Positions 1 through 6,344 are shown, numbered from the stretch's first letter. The stretch: 12,957 nt of DNA from Dehalococcoidia bacterium (GCA_030606385.1 JAUWGN010000008.1:1-12957); one strand, 5' to 3'. A program made the numbers and translations. The notes: a model not told the origin generated them from the sequence alone.

Positions 1-63
1 GGCGGCAATCTCCTCCGGGGTTGCCCGGGCATTATCCTCCAGAATCTCAAAAATTTCGTTCAT
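1..63 (-). CDS. Possible HTH regulator, N-terminal 21 codons only
   Basis: A reading frame begins with ATG at 63 and runs off the left edge of the window. A strong ribosome binding site (GGGAGGTGAT) sits directly before the ATG, so this is very likely a real gene start. The visible residues begin MNEIFEILEDNARATPEEIA. A short helix, the words 'DNARATPEEIA' and the spacing resemble the first helices of Lrp/AsnC-type winged-helix regulators, but 21 residues are too few to assign a family. It lies 9 nt after the stop codon of the preceding small gene, and its Shine-Dalgarno sequence falls in that gap, so the two are probably co-transcribed. Confidence 0.55.
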   Translation of the reverse strand, partial: MNEIFEILEDNARATPEEIAA

Positions 64-72
64 ATCACCTCC

Positions 73-294
73 CTAAACTATAAGTTCAATAGCGGACCAC
101 TGGTCGGCTGCTTCATTGTAGCATAACTCAAATAGTTCGCCTTCATCCGTAGTAATTTTAAATAGCCTCTTACCCGGCTCCTGCCACGCTTTTTCTACCT
201 GCTTAACCTTATACTCTCTACCCCACCACAGGAAAGACTGCGGTCGTTCCGCATAGGTATGACCTGAATAGCAGGTGACTTTAAGATTATTCAT
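73..294 (-). CDS. Small DUF6504-like protein
   Basis: A 73-residue protein starting with ATG at 294. The pattern YSGHTYAERPQSFLWWGREY, then a W-x-EPGKR stretch, then TTDEGELFELCYNEAADQW resembles the small DUF6504 family, known both as a stand-alone protein and as a C-terminal domain of some Y-family polymerase-like proteins. That assignment is from memory of the family pattern and its function is not known. The protein is rich in aromatic residues and has no signal peptide or membrane segment, so it is probably a small cytoplasmic beta-barrel-like domain. It is followed 9 nt later by the possible HTH regulator, suggesting a two-gene unit. It lies downstream of a stem-loop block that separates it from the DGQHR gene. 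Confidence 0.6.
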   Translation of the reverse strand: MNNLKVTCYSGHTYAERPQSFLWWGREYKVKQVEKAWQEPGKRLFKITTDEGELFELCYNEAADQWSAIELIV

Positions 295-325
295 AGCTTT
301 TTATTCAGGTAACCCTCCCCCTTTA

Positions 326-353
326 TCCCCCTCCCTTCGATAAGGGAGGGGGA
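326..353. repeat. Perfect 12-bp stem-loop (C/G-rich palindrome)
   Basis: Left arm TCCCCCTCCCTT (326-337), loop CGAT, right arm AAGGGAGGGGGA (342-353): twelve consecutive base pairs around a tetraloop. There is no T-run directly after either arm, so it is not a textbook intrinsic terminator on either strand. Its strongly C/G-skewed arms differ from the flanking DNA, as expected for a dispersed palindromic (REP- or MITE-like) repeat, though no second copy lies in this window. It is in the gap 295-439, which contains no supportable gene. Confidence 0.7.
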
Positions 354-363
354 AGTGCTATAT

Positions 364-384
364 AAGAGAGGCGAAGCCTCTCTT
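364..384. terminator. 9-bp stem-loop, possible terminator of the DGQHR gene
   Basis: Arms AAGAGAGGC (364-372) and GCCTCTCTT (376-384) pair perfectly around the loop GAA. On the minus strand it lies 55 nt after the DGQHR stop codon and is followed by TATATAG rather than a clean U-run, so termination would be weak. On the plus strand it is followed by only a short T-run. A third small hairpin (CCCT, loop CAA, AGGG; 390-400) follows at once, making three hairpins in 75 nt. The cluster may equally be part of a dispersed repeat. Confidence 0.45.
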
Positions 385-439
385 TAACTCCCTCAAAGGG
401 GCTTATAGTACCTTCAAGCTATGTCTGATAGATAGCCTC

Positions 440-1567
440 TTAGTAAAGACTTCTGAGACCTTTAACTAAATTTTCTTTATCAACACCTTCATCAGAGAAA
501 GACCCTCGCATCTTGTCAGCGAGGTCTCTTGCGCCAAGACGTCCTCCATAGTGCTTTACATTACCCTCTTTTGCATCCCAATTAACATCAATGCGTGTCT
601 GGACTAGATAAGCGACCATTTTATCTTCAAGTTGGCTCCATATAACGCTAGGACTAACGCAGCGGTCAATTATCTCCGCACCGAGTATAAACATACTCTG
701 GACACCAAAGCCGCGTAGTACGAGATATTTCTTAGAGTCAGCCCATTCCTGAGCGAATGCCCTAGCGACAGCCTTCCAGTAGGTGAGGAGTAGAATAAAT
801 TTATCTTCAATCTCGTCAAATTCCCGGAGTTCTCTGCTTTCCTTGAGAACCATCTGAACGCCGGTGCGGAGTGCTGCTAGATTTACCCGCCTGTCAAGCC
901 CTTGTACTTTCTCTTTCTCGCCCCCCAGATATACGATACCGTGGAAAGGGCTCTTCGGGTCTTCTACCAGTCTATTAGCTATCCAGAGTGCCGGGTCGTC
1001 CTTGGCGAGTTTTTCTGACTCCGTAAGGCGCGTTTGGAGATGTCGTAGATGGCTCGTGTTCATGCGCTTTAGATTATCGTTGATGTCCATAAAGAGAGAG
1101 GCTTCTTCCAGCGCCGTCAAGCCTATGGTCAAGCTAAAGGGGGTGGGGACATCAAGAGGTGGCCAGTTCCTTATGGGATGCCCTTCTCCATAGAATAGCC
1201 GGTGGTTACCATCCGTTCGGGATATCTGGGGACGTTTACGATTTTTGTCTATGAGGTCTTCGTGAACCACAATCTTAAAGAGGTCGGGTTGTCCATCCAC
1301 AGGCAGGATTTCAACGACATCCTTTTTCCGAACATTCAGGATTACCTCTGGCCATAGGCGGGGGTAGTCAGGGACTTTTTGCGCACCATCAGCGTAAAGA
1401 TAGCCTTCACGAGAATGGGGCCCATCGAGGTCACGCTGAAGTCCATCGGGATTAGTGTCCTGTTTGAAGGTGTCTGGTGCGGAGATGGTGGCGATGTCCT
1501 TAATAGAGGCAAAGCCACGGTAGACGGTAGTGTTGAGGTTGGTTCCTTTGAGTGTTAAAAGTTCCAT
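440..1567 (-). CDS. DGQHR-domain protein (DndB-like)
   Basis: A 375-residue protein with ATG at 1567 and a strong ribosome binding site (AAGGAGG, 8 nt upstream). The motif R-T-DGNHR (residues 117-123) is a variant of the DGQHR signature, and FMDINDNLKRMNTSHL (159-174) matches the conserved 'F-x-DIN ... N' segment that follows in this family. The best-known member is DndB, the regulator of DNA phosphorothioation, but many relatives are uncharacterised and occur near defence or mobile genes. Here the protein stands alone: no DndACDE, nuclease or phage gene is visible. There is no signal peptide or membrane segment; the C-terminal half (about 220-375) is mixed helical and not assignable. It has its own promoter, is followed by a stem-loop block, and lies in a different unit from gatA. 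DNA binding or autoregulation is plausible but only inferred. Confidence 0.75.
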   Translation of the reverse strand: MELLTLKGTNLNTTVYRGFASIKDIATISAPDTFKQDTNPDGLQRDLDGPHSREGYLYADGAQKVPDYPRLWPEVILNVRKKDVVEILPVDGQPDLFKIVVHEDLIDKNRKRPQISRTDGNHRLFYGEGHPIRNWPPLDVPTPFSLTIGLTALEEASLFMDINDNLKRMNTSHLRHLQTRLTESEKLAKDDPALWIANRLVEDPKSPFHGIVYLGGEKEKVQGLDRRVNLAALRTGVQMVLKESRELREFDEIEDKFILLLTYWKAVARAFAQEWADSKKYLVLRGFGVQSMFILGAEIIDRCVSPSVIWSQLEDKMVAYLVQTRIDVNWDAKEGNVKHYGGRLGARDLADKMRGSFSDEGVDKENLVKGLRSLY

Positions 1568-1619
1568 AATTGTTCCTCCTTAAATTATAGTCAGAAGATT
1601 TTTATCCTCTGCTATAAAA

Positions 1620-1648
1620 AGAGTAACACGCCCTCTCTTTTTTGTCAA
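1620..1648 (-). promoter_or_regulatory. Promoter of the DGQHR gene with repeat elements
   Basis: On the minus strand a perfect -35 TTGACA (1643-1648) is followed after exactly 17 nt by TACTCT (1620-1625), which keeps the key first, second and last bases of a -10. The -35 lies in an inverted repeat, GTCAA/TTGAC (arms 1644-1648 and 1654-1658), and a second one, CTCAA-TT-TTGAG, adjoins it at 1658-1669. Upstream, GAGAC occurs twice 23 bp apart (1667-1671 and 1690-1694, plus-strand reading), each within a T/A-rich context. This could be an operator region; the protein that binds it is unknown. Confidence 0.6.
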
Positions 1649-1697
1649 GTCCTTTGACTCAATTTTGAGACTTTTATTTTATCATTTTTGAGACTTT

Positions 1698-3158
1698 CTA
1701 TATTTTCGGCTCTCTTTTGTGCCAATCGGTTGCCTGCTCATAGGCAAAGGCAATGTGCAGTATCGTTTCCTCACTGAACGGCTTCCCTATAATCTGCATG
1801 CCAACGGGCAAACCAGCAACAAAACCAGCAGGAACGGAAACAGCGGGTACACCAGCGATGTTTATGGGCAAAGTGCAGACATCGCTCAAATACATTTGCA
1901 TCGGGTCTTCCAGCTTTTCGCCTAATTTGAAAGCCACCGTAGGCGATGTCGGAGTAACCAGAGCATCATATTTCTCAAAAGCTTGCTCAAATTCCTGTTC
2001 TATCAAGGTGCGCACCTTTTGCGCCTTGAGGTAGTAAGCATCATAATAGCCAGCAGACAGAGCATAAGTTCCCAACATTATTCTCCTCTTTACTTCGGAA
2101 CCAAATCCGAGTTGGCGTGTCTTTTCCATTGCCTCTATCACACTACTGGCTTTCTGCTCAGAGAAGCCATATTTAACCCCATCATAACGAGCCAGGTTCG
2201 CTGAAGCCTCAGACGGAGCAACTATATAATAGACTGCCAGAGCATATTTAGTAGATGGCAAGGAGGCTTCCCAGTCTATTTCGGCACCCAATTCCTTTAG
2301 CTTCTTTATCGCCGCTTCCAAAGCTGACTTTACCCCTTCTTGCATGCCTTCCACAAAGTATTCTTTGGGAATGCCAATATGCAGTCCCTTGAGGTCACGG
2401 TTTAGACAAGAGGTGTAATCCGGCACAGGATAAGATACCGAGGTTGAATCCATAGGGTCATATCCCGCAATGGCATTCATTACCAGGGCACAATCGGTAA
2501 CATCCTTGGTTATCGGGCCAATCTGGTCAAGGGAGCTAGCGAAGGCGACTAAACCAAAACGGCTCACCCTGCCATAAGTGGGCTTGAGACCCACTACTCC
2601 ACAAAATCCTGCCGGCTGACGTATGCTGCCGCCGGTATCAGAACCAATGGCATAGATGGCTTCATTATTAACCACAGCAGCAGCAGGACCACCACTGCTA
2701 CCCCCAGGAACACAACTCAGGTTCCAAGGGTTACGAGTGGGGAAAAAGGCAGAATGCTCTGTAGAAGAACCCATGGCAAACTCATCCATGTTCCCCTTGC
2801 CCAATATGACCGTCTTTTGCGCCTTCAGTTTCTTCATCACGGTAGCATCGTAAGGCGGAATGAAGTTTTCCAGCATCTTTGAAGAACAGGTAGTTCGTAT
2901 CCCCTTGGTGCAGATAACATCCTTGATTAACACAGGCACGCCAGCTAACAGTGTAATATTGCCGCTCCGTATACAATCATCCGCTTCTTCAGCTTGCCTT
3001 AAAGCTATGTCTTCAGTAATAGTCACATAGGCATGAATTTTATCTTCTATATCGGCAATACGCTCCAGTGTAGCTTTGGTGAGTTCCACCGAGGAAATTT
3101 CCCTCCGTTTAAGGAGTTCGTGTGCCTGGTGGATAGTCAATTGATAAAGCTTGTTCAC
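1698..3158 (-). CDS. gatA: Asp-tRNA(Asn)/Glu-tRNA(Gln) amidotransferase subunit A
   Basis: This is the glutaminase subunit of the GatCAB complex, which converts Glu-tRNA(Gln) and/or Asp-tRNA(Asn) to the amide form using glutamine-derived ammonia. The 486-residue length is normal. The amidase-signature triad is intact: Lys79 (LIKDVI), the cis-serine Ser154 (PGGSSGG) and the nucleophile Ser178 (GSDTGGSIR). These positions coincide with those I recall for the S. aureus enzyme. The start is GTG at 3158, giving MNKLYQLTIHQAHELL, the usual N-terminus. It begins 7 nt after the plsY stop codon, so it shares the gatC-plsY-gatA transcript. gatB does not follow: the next gene is the unrelated DGQHR gene, so GatB must be encoded elsewhere. 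Confidence 0.96.
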   Translation of the reverse strand: MNKLYQLTIHQAHELLKRREISSVELTKATLERIADIEDKIHAYVTITEDIALRQAEEADDCIRSGNITLLAGVPVLIKDVICTKGIRTTCSSKMLENFIPPYDATVMKKLKAQKTVILGKGNMDEFAMGSSTEHSAFFPTRNPWNLSCVPGGSSGGPAAAVVNNEAIYAIGSDTGGSIRQPAGFCGVVGLKPTYGRVSRFGLVAFASSLDQIGPITKDVTDCALVMNAIAGYDPMDSTSVSYPVPDYTSCLNRDLKGLHIGIPKEYFVEGMQEGVKSALEAAIKKLKELGAEIDWEASLPSTKYALAVYYIVAPSEASANLARYDGVKYGFSEQKASSVIEAMEKTRQLGFGSEVKRRIMLGTYALSAGYYDAYYLKAQKVRTLIEQEFEQAFEKYDALVTPTSPTVAFKLGEKLEDPMQMYLSDVCTLPINIAGVPAVSVPAGFVAGLPVGMQIIGKPFSEETILHIAFAYEQATDWHKREPKI

Positions 3159-3165
3159 AATAAAG

Positions 3166-3783
3166 TCAAAACCTTTCGTTAATGCTACTGCGGAAGACGA
3201 CTCTACGCCAACTGCCGCCAGTTACCGAATACATCTCCTTGAGCCTGGGAATAAACCTTATCCCCAGGAATATTGGTAACCCCACGGAGAAAACCACCAA
3301 GGCGACGCTACCATAAATCAATCCTGCCACAACTGGAAAACAAACAAACCCCATACTGTAGCAGACAGTGATGTTCCTGGTAATAAGCAACACTACGCCG
3401 CATATAGCAAGCCAAAAGGGAATTGCCTTCGGTAGCAAACAAAGAAGGACGCCTATGCTCGTAGCCCCTCCCCTACCGCCACGGAACTTGAGAAAAACGG
3501 GGAAAATGTGACCTACCACAGCAGCTGACCCGGCAAGAAGCTGAAATATTAAATCAACACCCAGCCAGCGAGCTAAAAGAACCGCGCCTACTCCTTTGCC
3601 AATGTCAGCCAGCAAAACCAATACTCCAGCGGCATGACCTACTTCATAATAGACATTCAAGGCTCCCATAACCCTGTTTCCTACATTGCGAATGTCTATT
3701 CCCTTTGCAAGACGAGCAACAATGTAACCCGAAGGGATAGAACCAAGCAGATATCCACAGACTATAGCTACAGCGCTAATCAT
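3166..3783 (-). CDS. plsY: Acyl-phosphate:glycerol-3-phosphate acyltransferase, divergent
   Basis: PlsY is an integral membrane enzyme that moves an acyl group from acyl-phosphate to glycerol-3-phosphate, the first step of phospholipid synthesis. The 205 residues contain several hydrophobic segments and the family landmarks: GSIPSGYI (14-21), DIRNVGNRVMGALNV (30-44), ADIGKG (59-64), and GHIFPVFLKFRGGRGGATS (91-109). Two of the three substrate-binding motifs differ from the usual forms: SGNxGATN appears as GNRVMGALN, and KGGKGVAT as RGGRGGAT. The start is ATG at 3783, 15 nt after gatC. Activity is likely but not certain, and a paralogue with another acyl acceptor is possible. Placement within a tRNA amidotransferase operon is a gene-order observation and does not by itself imply a joint function. 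Confidence 0.85.
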   Translation of the reverse strand: MISAVAIVCGYLLGSIPSGYIVARLAKGIDIRNVGNRVMGALNVYYEVGHAAGVLVLLADIGKGVGAVLLARWLGVDLIFQLLAGSAAVVGHIFPVFLKFRGGRGGATSIGVLLCLLPKAIPFWLAICGVVLLITRNITVCYSMGFVCFPVVAGLIYGSVALVVFSVGLPIFLGIRFIPRLKEMYSVTGGSWRRVVFRSSINERF

Positions 3784-3798
3784 TTACCTAGAAAACAC

Positions 3799-4086
3799 CT
3801 ACTCCAAAACCGGCTTTACCTTAAAGCAGTTTTCCTCTTCCCTAGGAGCATTAGTAAGGATATCGCTTTGAGGATATGAAGGAGAACTCTGGTCTTCCCT
3901 GAAAACGCTTTGTAGTGGGACTGCGTGAGTCGCCGGTGACACATCGGCTGTATCCACCTGATCAAGTATTTCAAAGTTCTCCAAAATATTGGATAGCTCA
4001 ACGGCAAATTTCTCAATTTCAGCCTCATCTAAACCAAGGCGAGCTAACCAGGCTACATGCTCAACTTGCTTGCGATCCAGTTTCAT
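3799..4086 (-). CDS. gatC: Asp-tRNA(Asn)/Glu-tRNA(Gln) amidotransferase subunit C
   Basis: GatC is the small subunit that wraps around GatA and helps fold and join it to GatB. From the ATG at 4086 the protein is 95 residues, the normal size, beginning MKLDRKQVEHVAWLARLGL, with the following stretch LSNILENFEILDQVDTADVSP and the C-terminal acidic/proline part (NAPREEENCFKVKPVLE) typical of the family. An upstream in-frame ATG at 4119 would add eleven residues rich in Trp, Cys and Leu, with no family counterpart, and would overlap the -10 element of the putative promoter, so it was not chosen. No strong ribosome binding site is visible. It is the first gene of the gatC-plsY-gatA unit. Confidence 0.93.
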   Translation of the reverse strand: MKLDRKQVEHVAWLARLGLDEAEIEKFAVELSNILENFEILDQVDTADVSPATHAVPLQSVFREDQSSPSYPQSDILTNAPREEENCFKVKPVLE

Positions 4087-4109
4087 CTTGATACACCAAA
4101 AGCACCACA

Positions 4110-4139
4110 ATTGTAGCATTGCGCTTTGTCCCTAGACAA
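4110..4139 (-). promoter_or_regulatory. Putative promoter of gatC-plsY-gatA
   Basis: Minus-strand -35 TTGTCT (4134-4139), 18-nt spacer, -10 TACAAT (4110-4115). Transcription would begin near 4103, about 17 nt before the gatC ATG. The -10 is a near-perfect match and the -35 is moderate. It lies 60 nt or more from the rrf2 promoter, which points the other way. Confidence 0.5.
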
Positions 4140-4198
4140 CAGTTGCTCACATTTAGATAGACAGGTGACACCACTCTCGAAACAACGAGCACATTGGC

Positions 4199-4229
4199 TT
4201 GACAGCTTCCTTCCCATATTCCATACTAT
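4199..4229 (+). promoter_or_regulatory. Putative promoter of the rrf2-smsB unit
   Basis: A perfect -35 TTGACA (4199-4204) is followed by TACTAT (4224-4229) with a spacer of 19 nt, longer than optimal. A long spacer is known for some regulated promoters, but the element here is only predicted. Transcription would start near 4236, just before the operator-like dyad. Confidence 0.45.
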
Positions 4230-4238
4230 TGTCAACTA

Positions 4239-4263
4239 AATGTTGACCAGTTCAGTCAACAAT
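4239..4263. promoter_or_regulatory. Rrf2/IscR type 1-like operator
   Basis: Two inverted half-sites, AATGTTGAC (4239-4247) and GTCAACAAT (4255-4263), surround a 7-nt centre; eight of nine positions pair. The arrangement, with GTTGAC and AGTCAAC separated as in the E. coli IscR type 1 consensus, fits that consensus at nearly every position as I recall it. A further half-site GTCAAC lies at 4231-4236. The dyad covers the predicted start of transcription and ends 13 nt before the rrf2 ATG, so binding should repress. Autoregulation by the adjacent Rrf2 protein is the simplest reading. Confidence 0.75.
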
Positions 4264-4276
4264 ATAGGGAATAGTG

Positions 4277-4816
4277 ATGAGGCTTTCTGCCAAAGCATGT
4301 TATGGAACCAGGCTACTTTTGGATTTAGCCCTTCACCAGGGTGAGGGCTCAGTTCCATTGAAAGACATTGCCCGAAGACAGGAAATTTCACTACTATACC
4401 TCGAGCATCTGGTCGCCCCTCTCATAGCAAGAGCGATGGTAAAGAGCGTCCGTGGACCCCGAGGCGGTGTCTCATTACTCAAGCATCCTGAGGAGATCAA
4501 GCTAAGTGAGGTGATTCAACTTCTTGAAGGCCAGATTGCTCCAGTAGAATGCGTCAACAATCCCAAAGCATATCCTCGCTCAGACTTTTGCGCCATCCGC
4601 GACGTCTGGAATGAGGTGCACAAAGCAACATACGGAGTTCTGGAATCCACAACCTTGCAGGATTTACTTGAGCGGCAAAGGCAAAAGTGGGACTTGAAAC
4701 AGCCGAAAGATGACGAAAACCAATGGAACAATGGGAGGGATACTAATTCAACAGCTCATGTGCGAAATGAAAGGAACAGCAGGAGAGGAAAAGGACAAAC
4801 AATATGTAGGAGGTGA
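4277..4816 (+). CDS. Rrf2-family transcriptional regulator (IscR-like)
   Basis: A winged-helix regulator of the Rrf2 family, whose members use an Fe-S cluster or other signal to control Fe-S, cysteine or nitric-oxide genes. The N-terminus (MRLSAKACYGTRLLLDLAL), the DIARRQEIS..YLEHLVAPL recognition region, and VRGPRGGVSLL (wing) are typical. The putative ligand region reads CVNNPKAYPRSDFC (residues 92-105, counting from the ATG at 4277): the outer cysteines remain, while the middle cysteine usual in relatives is tyrosine. ATG 4277 has AGGGA at 6-nt spacing; a GTG at 4274 is too close. The last 35 or so residues are polar and beyond the usual length. Strong ribosome binding for the next gene lies in its last codons. 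As first gene of the Fe-S cluster it presumably controls it. Confidence 0.9.
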   Translation: MRLSAKACYGTRLLLDLALHQGEGSVPLKDIARRQEISLLYLEHLVAPLIARAMVKSVRGPRGGVSLLKHPEEIKLSEVIQLLEGQIAPVECVNNPKAYPRSDFCAIRDVWNEVHKATYGVLESTTLQDLLERQRQKWDLKQPKDDENQWNNGRDTNSTAHVRNERNSRRGKGQTICRR

Positions 4817-4819
4817 AAT

Positions 4820-5038
4820 ATGCGAGAGAAGGTAGAAGCAGCCCTGAAACAAATAAGACCTGCTTTGCAAGCCGATGGTGGTGATGTCGAGTTAGTGGAT
4901 GTAAATGATGGTATAGTCAAGTTAAGGCTGAAAGGAGCTTGCGCAGGATGCCCCATGGCAACCATGACCTTACAGCATGGGATTGAGCGTGTGCTTAAAG
5001 AACAGGTGCCCGAGGTCAAGGAAGTAGTTGCCGTGTAG
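4820..5038 (+). CDS. NifU C-terminal-domain (Nfu-type) Fe-S carrier
   Basis: A 72-residue protein consisting only of the NifU C-terminal (Nfu) domain. LQADGGDVELVDV and the cluster-binding loop CAGCPMA are diagnostic; the two cysteines of C-x-x-C bind a bridging cluster between two subunits in known Nfu proteins. Such proteins receive clusters from a scaffold and deliver them to client enzymes. The ATG at 4820 has the ribosome binding site AGGAGG at 6-nt spacing, placed inside the last codons of rrf2, so the two are translationally close. Its position ahead of the SmsC/SmsB pair supports a role as carrier for that system. It has no N-terminal IscU-like scaffold domain and no A-type domain. 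Confidence 0.95.
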   Translation: MREKVEAALKQIRPALQADGGDVELVDVNDGIVKLRLKGACAGCPMATMTLQHGIERVLKEQVPEVKEVVAV

Positions 5039-5053
5039 AATCAGGGGATAAAA

Positions 5054-5290
5054 ATGCCTCTCTATGAATATTTTTGCCCGCAGTGCAGCGTTAAGTTTGA
5101 ATTGCTTCGTCCCTTAAGCCAGTCAAATGAAATTGCTTCCTGCCCCCATTGTCACAACGGCGCTAAGAGGACTTTGTCCCGTTTTACTTGCTCTTCAAAA
5201 AGCACCGAAGGCACCTCCACACCGCTCGGCGGAAGTTCCCCCTGCAGCACATGCTCTGCCACAAGCTGTGCTACTTGTACAGGATTTTGA
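5054..5290 (+). CDS. FmdB-family zinc-ribbon protein
   Basis: A 78-residue protein starting MPLYEYFCPQC, the hallmark of the FmdB/CxxC_CxxC regulatory zinc-ribbon family. Four cysteines, C8-x-x-C11 and C30-x-x-C33, should hold one zinc. The tail is Ser/Gly/Thr-rich and ends with four more cysteines (64, 67, 72, 75) in two C-x-x-C-like pairs; such tails are common in the family. The function of the family is not established; the name comes from a putative regulator of formamidase/formate genes. The start ATG has AGGGG 6 nt upstream. It lies 15 nt after the Nfu gene and 6 nt before cutA, so it is in the same transcript. Metal binding of the tail is inferred. Confidence 0.88.
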   Translation: MPLYEYFCPQCSVKFELLRPLSQSNEIASCPHCHNGAKRTLSRFTCSSKSTEGTSTPLGGSSPCSTCSATSCATCTGF

Positions 5291-5296
5291 CTGTAA

Positions 5297-5605
5297 ATGT
5301 ATAGTGTTTTGCTCTGCACAGCCAGCATTAACGAAGCTGAAAAAATTGCCAGGACTTTGGTGGAGGAAAAACTATCAGCTTGCGTTAATATCACTCCAGA
5401 GGTAAATTCTTACTTCAGATGGGAGGGCAAAGTAACAAAGGAAAAGGAAGCCATGCTGATAATTAAGATGGAGACACGCAAGGTAGAAGAGGTCATAAAG
5501 CGAATAAAACAGCTACATTCCTATCAAGTGCCCGAGATTATTGCCCTACCCATAATTGCAGGTAATGAAGAATATCTAGCATGGATAAAGGAATCACTGA
5601 AGTAG
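5297..5605 (+). CDS. cutA: CutA1 divalent-cation tolerance protein
   Basis: A 102-residue protein of the CutA1 family, small soluble trimers with a ferredoxin-like fold. The start MYSVLLCTASINEAEKIAR, the central LVEEKLSACVNITPEVNSYFRWEGKV and the end VPEIIALPIIAGNEEYLAWI are the three standard blocks. E. coli mutants are sensitive to copper and other divalent metals, but the molecular role is not settled. The ATG at 5297 is 6 nt after the fmdB stop and its ribosome binding site (AGGA) lies within the end of fmdB. Its place in an Fe-S cluster operon is unusual but consistent with metal homeostasis. The Cys in SACVNI is the family's conserved cysteine. Confidence 0.96.
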   Translation: MYSVLLCTASINEAEKIARTLVEEKLSACVNITPEVNSYFRWEGKVTKEKEAMLIIKMETRKVEEVIKRIKQLHSYQVPEIIALPIIAGNEEYLAWIKESLK

Positions 5606-5624
5606 CAGCTAGACGGAAGAGAAT

Positions 5625-6341
5625 ATGTTGGAAATAAAGCATCTTAAATTAACGCTAAATGGCAAGCCGCTAATCAACGAGCTAAATTTGGAGGTGAAAG
5701 AGGGGAAGATACATGGCTTATTGGGAGTGAATGGAGCAGGAAAGACAAGCTTGGCTAATTTAATAATGGGAACAAGCTACCCCGATGAAGGGAGCATAAT
5801 ACTTGAGGGGCGAGACATTACCCGATTCACAATCTCACAGAGAGCAAAAATGGGAATAACCCTGGCGTGGCAAGAACCTGCAAGGTTTGAAGGGCTGAGC
5901 ATAAGAGAGTATCTGGGGTTAAACAGGAATTTAAGCTTAAGCGAAGCCGAAAAGTATCTATGGACAGTGGGACTTCCCCCCGGAGAGTATCTAAACAGAG
6001 CAGTTGATGGGAGCCTGAGCGGGGGTGAGCGAAAAAGAGTGGAGCTTGCCTCAGTCCTGGCGATGAAGCCGAAAGTGGCTATTTTAGATGAGCCCGACTC
6101 CGGCATAGATGTAGTTTCATTACCCCATATCATGAATGGGATAGTTGAAATGGGTAAACGAGGTTCTGCAGTGCTCTTGATTACCCATAACGAGGGAGCG
6201 GTAAGTGTATCCGAGGAAGTGTCGATAATATGCGCCGGGAAGATAATCAATTCTGGACCACCACAGGAAATGTGTCACTGGTTTAAGAATAATTGCCAAA
6301 CGTGTCCCCATATCGGTGAGCCGGATTACAAAGGAGTTTAA
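5625..6341 (+). CDS. SufC-like Fe-S assembly ATPase (SMS type)
   Basis: An ABC-type ATPase of the SufC family that powers Fe-S assembly together with a SufB/D-type partner. All nucleotide-binding motifs are intact: Walker A GVNGAGKTS (34-42), Q-loop Gln83 (WQEP), signature LSGGERKR (131-138), Walker B with VAILDEPDSGID (151-162) and switch His188. The length of 238 is normal for SufC, but the end carries three cysteines (C217, C224, C227), two of them as C-x-x-C, not present in E. coli SufC as I recall. The ATG at 5625 is preceded by GGAAGAG. The gene is followed after 3 nt by the SufB-like partner, without sufD, sufS or sufU. That two-gene makeup matches the SMS (SUF-like minimal) system. 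Confidence 0.92.
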   Translation: MLEIKHLKLTLNGKPLINELNLEVKEGKIHGLLGVNGAGKTSLANLIMGTSYPDEGSIILEGRDITRFTISQRAKMGITLAWQEPARFEGLSIREYLGLNRNLSLSEAEKYLWTVGLPPGEYLNRAVDGSLSGGERKRVELASVLAMKPKVAILDEPDSGIDVVSLPHIMNGIVEMGKRGSAVLLITHNEGAVSVSEEVSIICAGKIINSGPPQEMCHWFKNNCQTCPHIGEPDYKGV

Positions 6342-6344
6342 GAA

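Noticed and set aside
326..401. Stem-loop block as a CRISPR repeat
   Set aside because: No regularly spaced identical repeats or spacers.
4087..4119. Upstream ATG extending gatC by eleven residues
   Set aside because: The added residues are Trp/Cys-rich, not conserved in the family, and overlap the putative -10 element.
4137..4148. 12-nt sequence CAACAGTTGCTC repeated at 9297-9308
   Set aside because: A 12-mer match between two places is expected by chance in 13 kb, and the contexts differ.
5777..6250. 157-residue minus-strand open frame
   Set aside because: Antisense shadow of the SufC-like gene without start signals or recognisable family.
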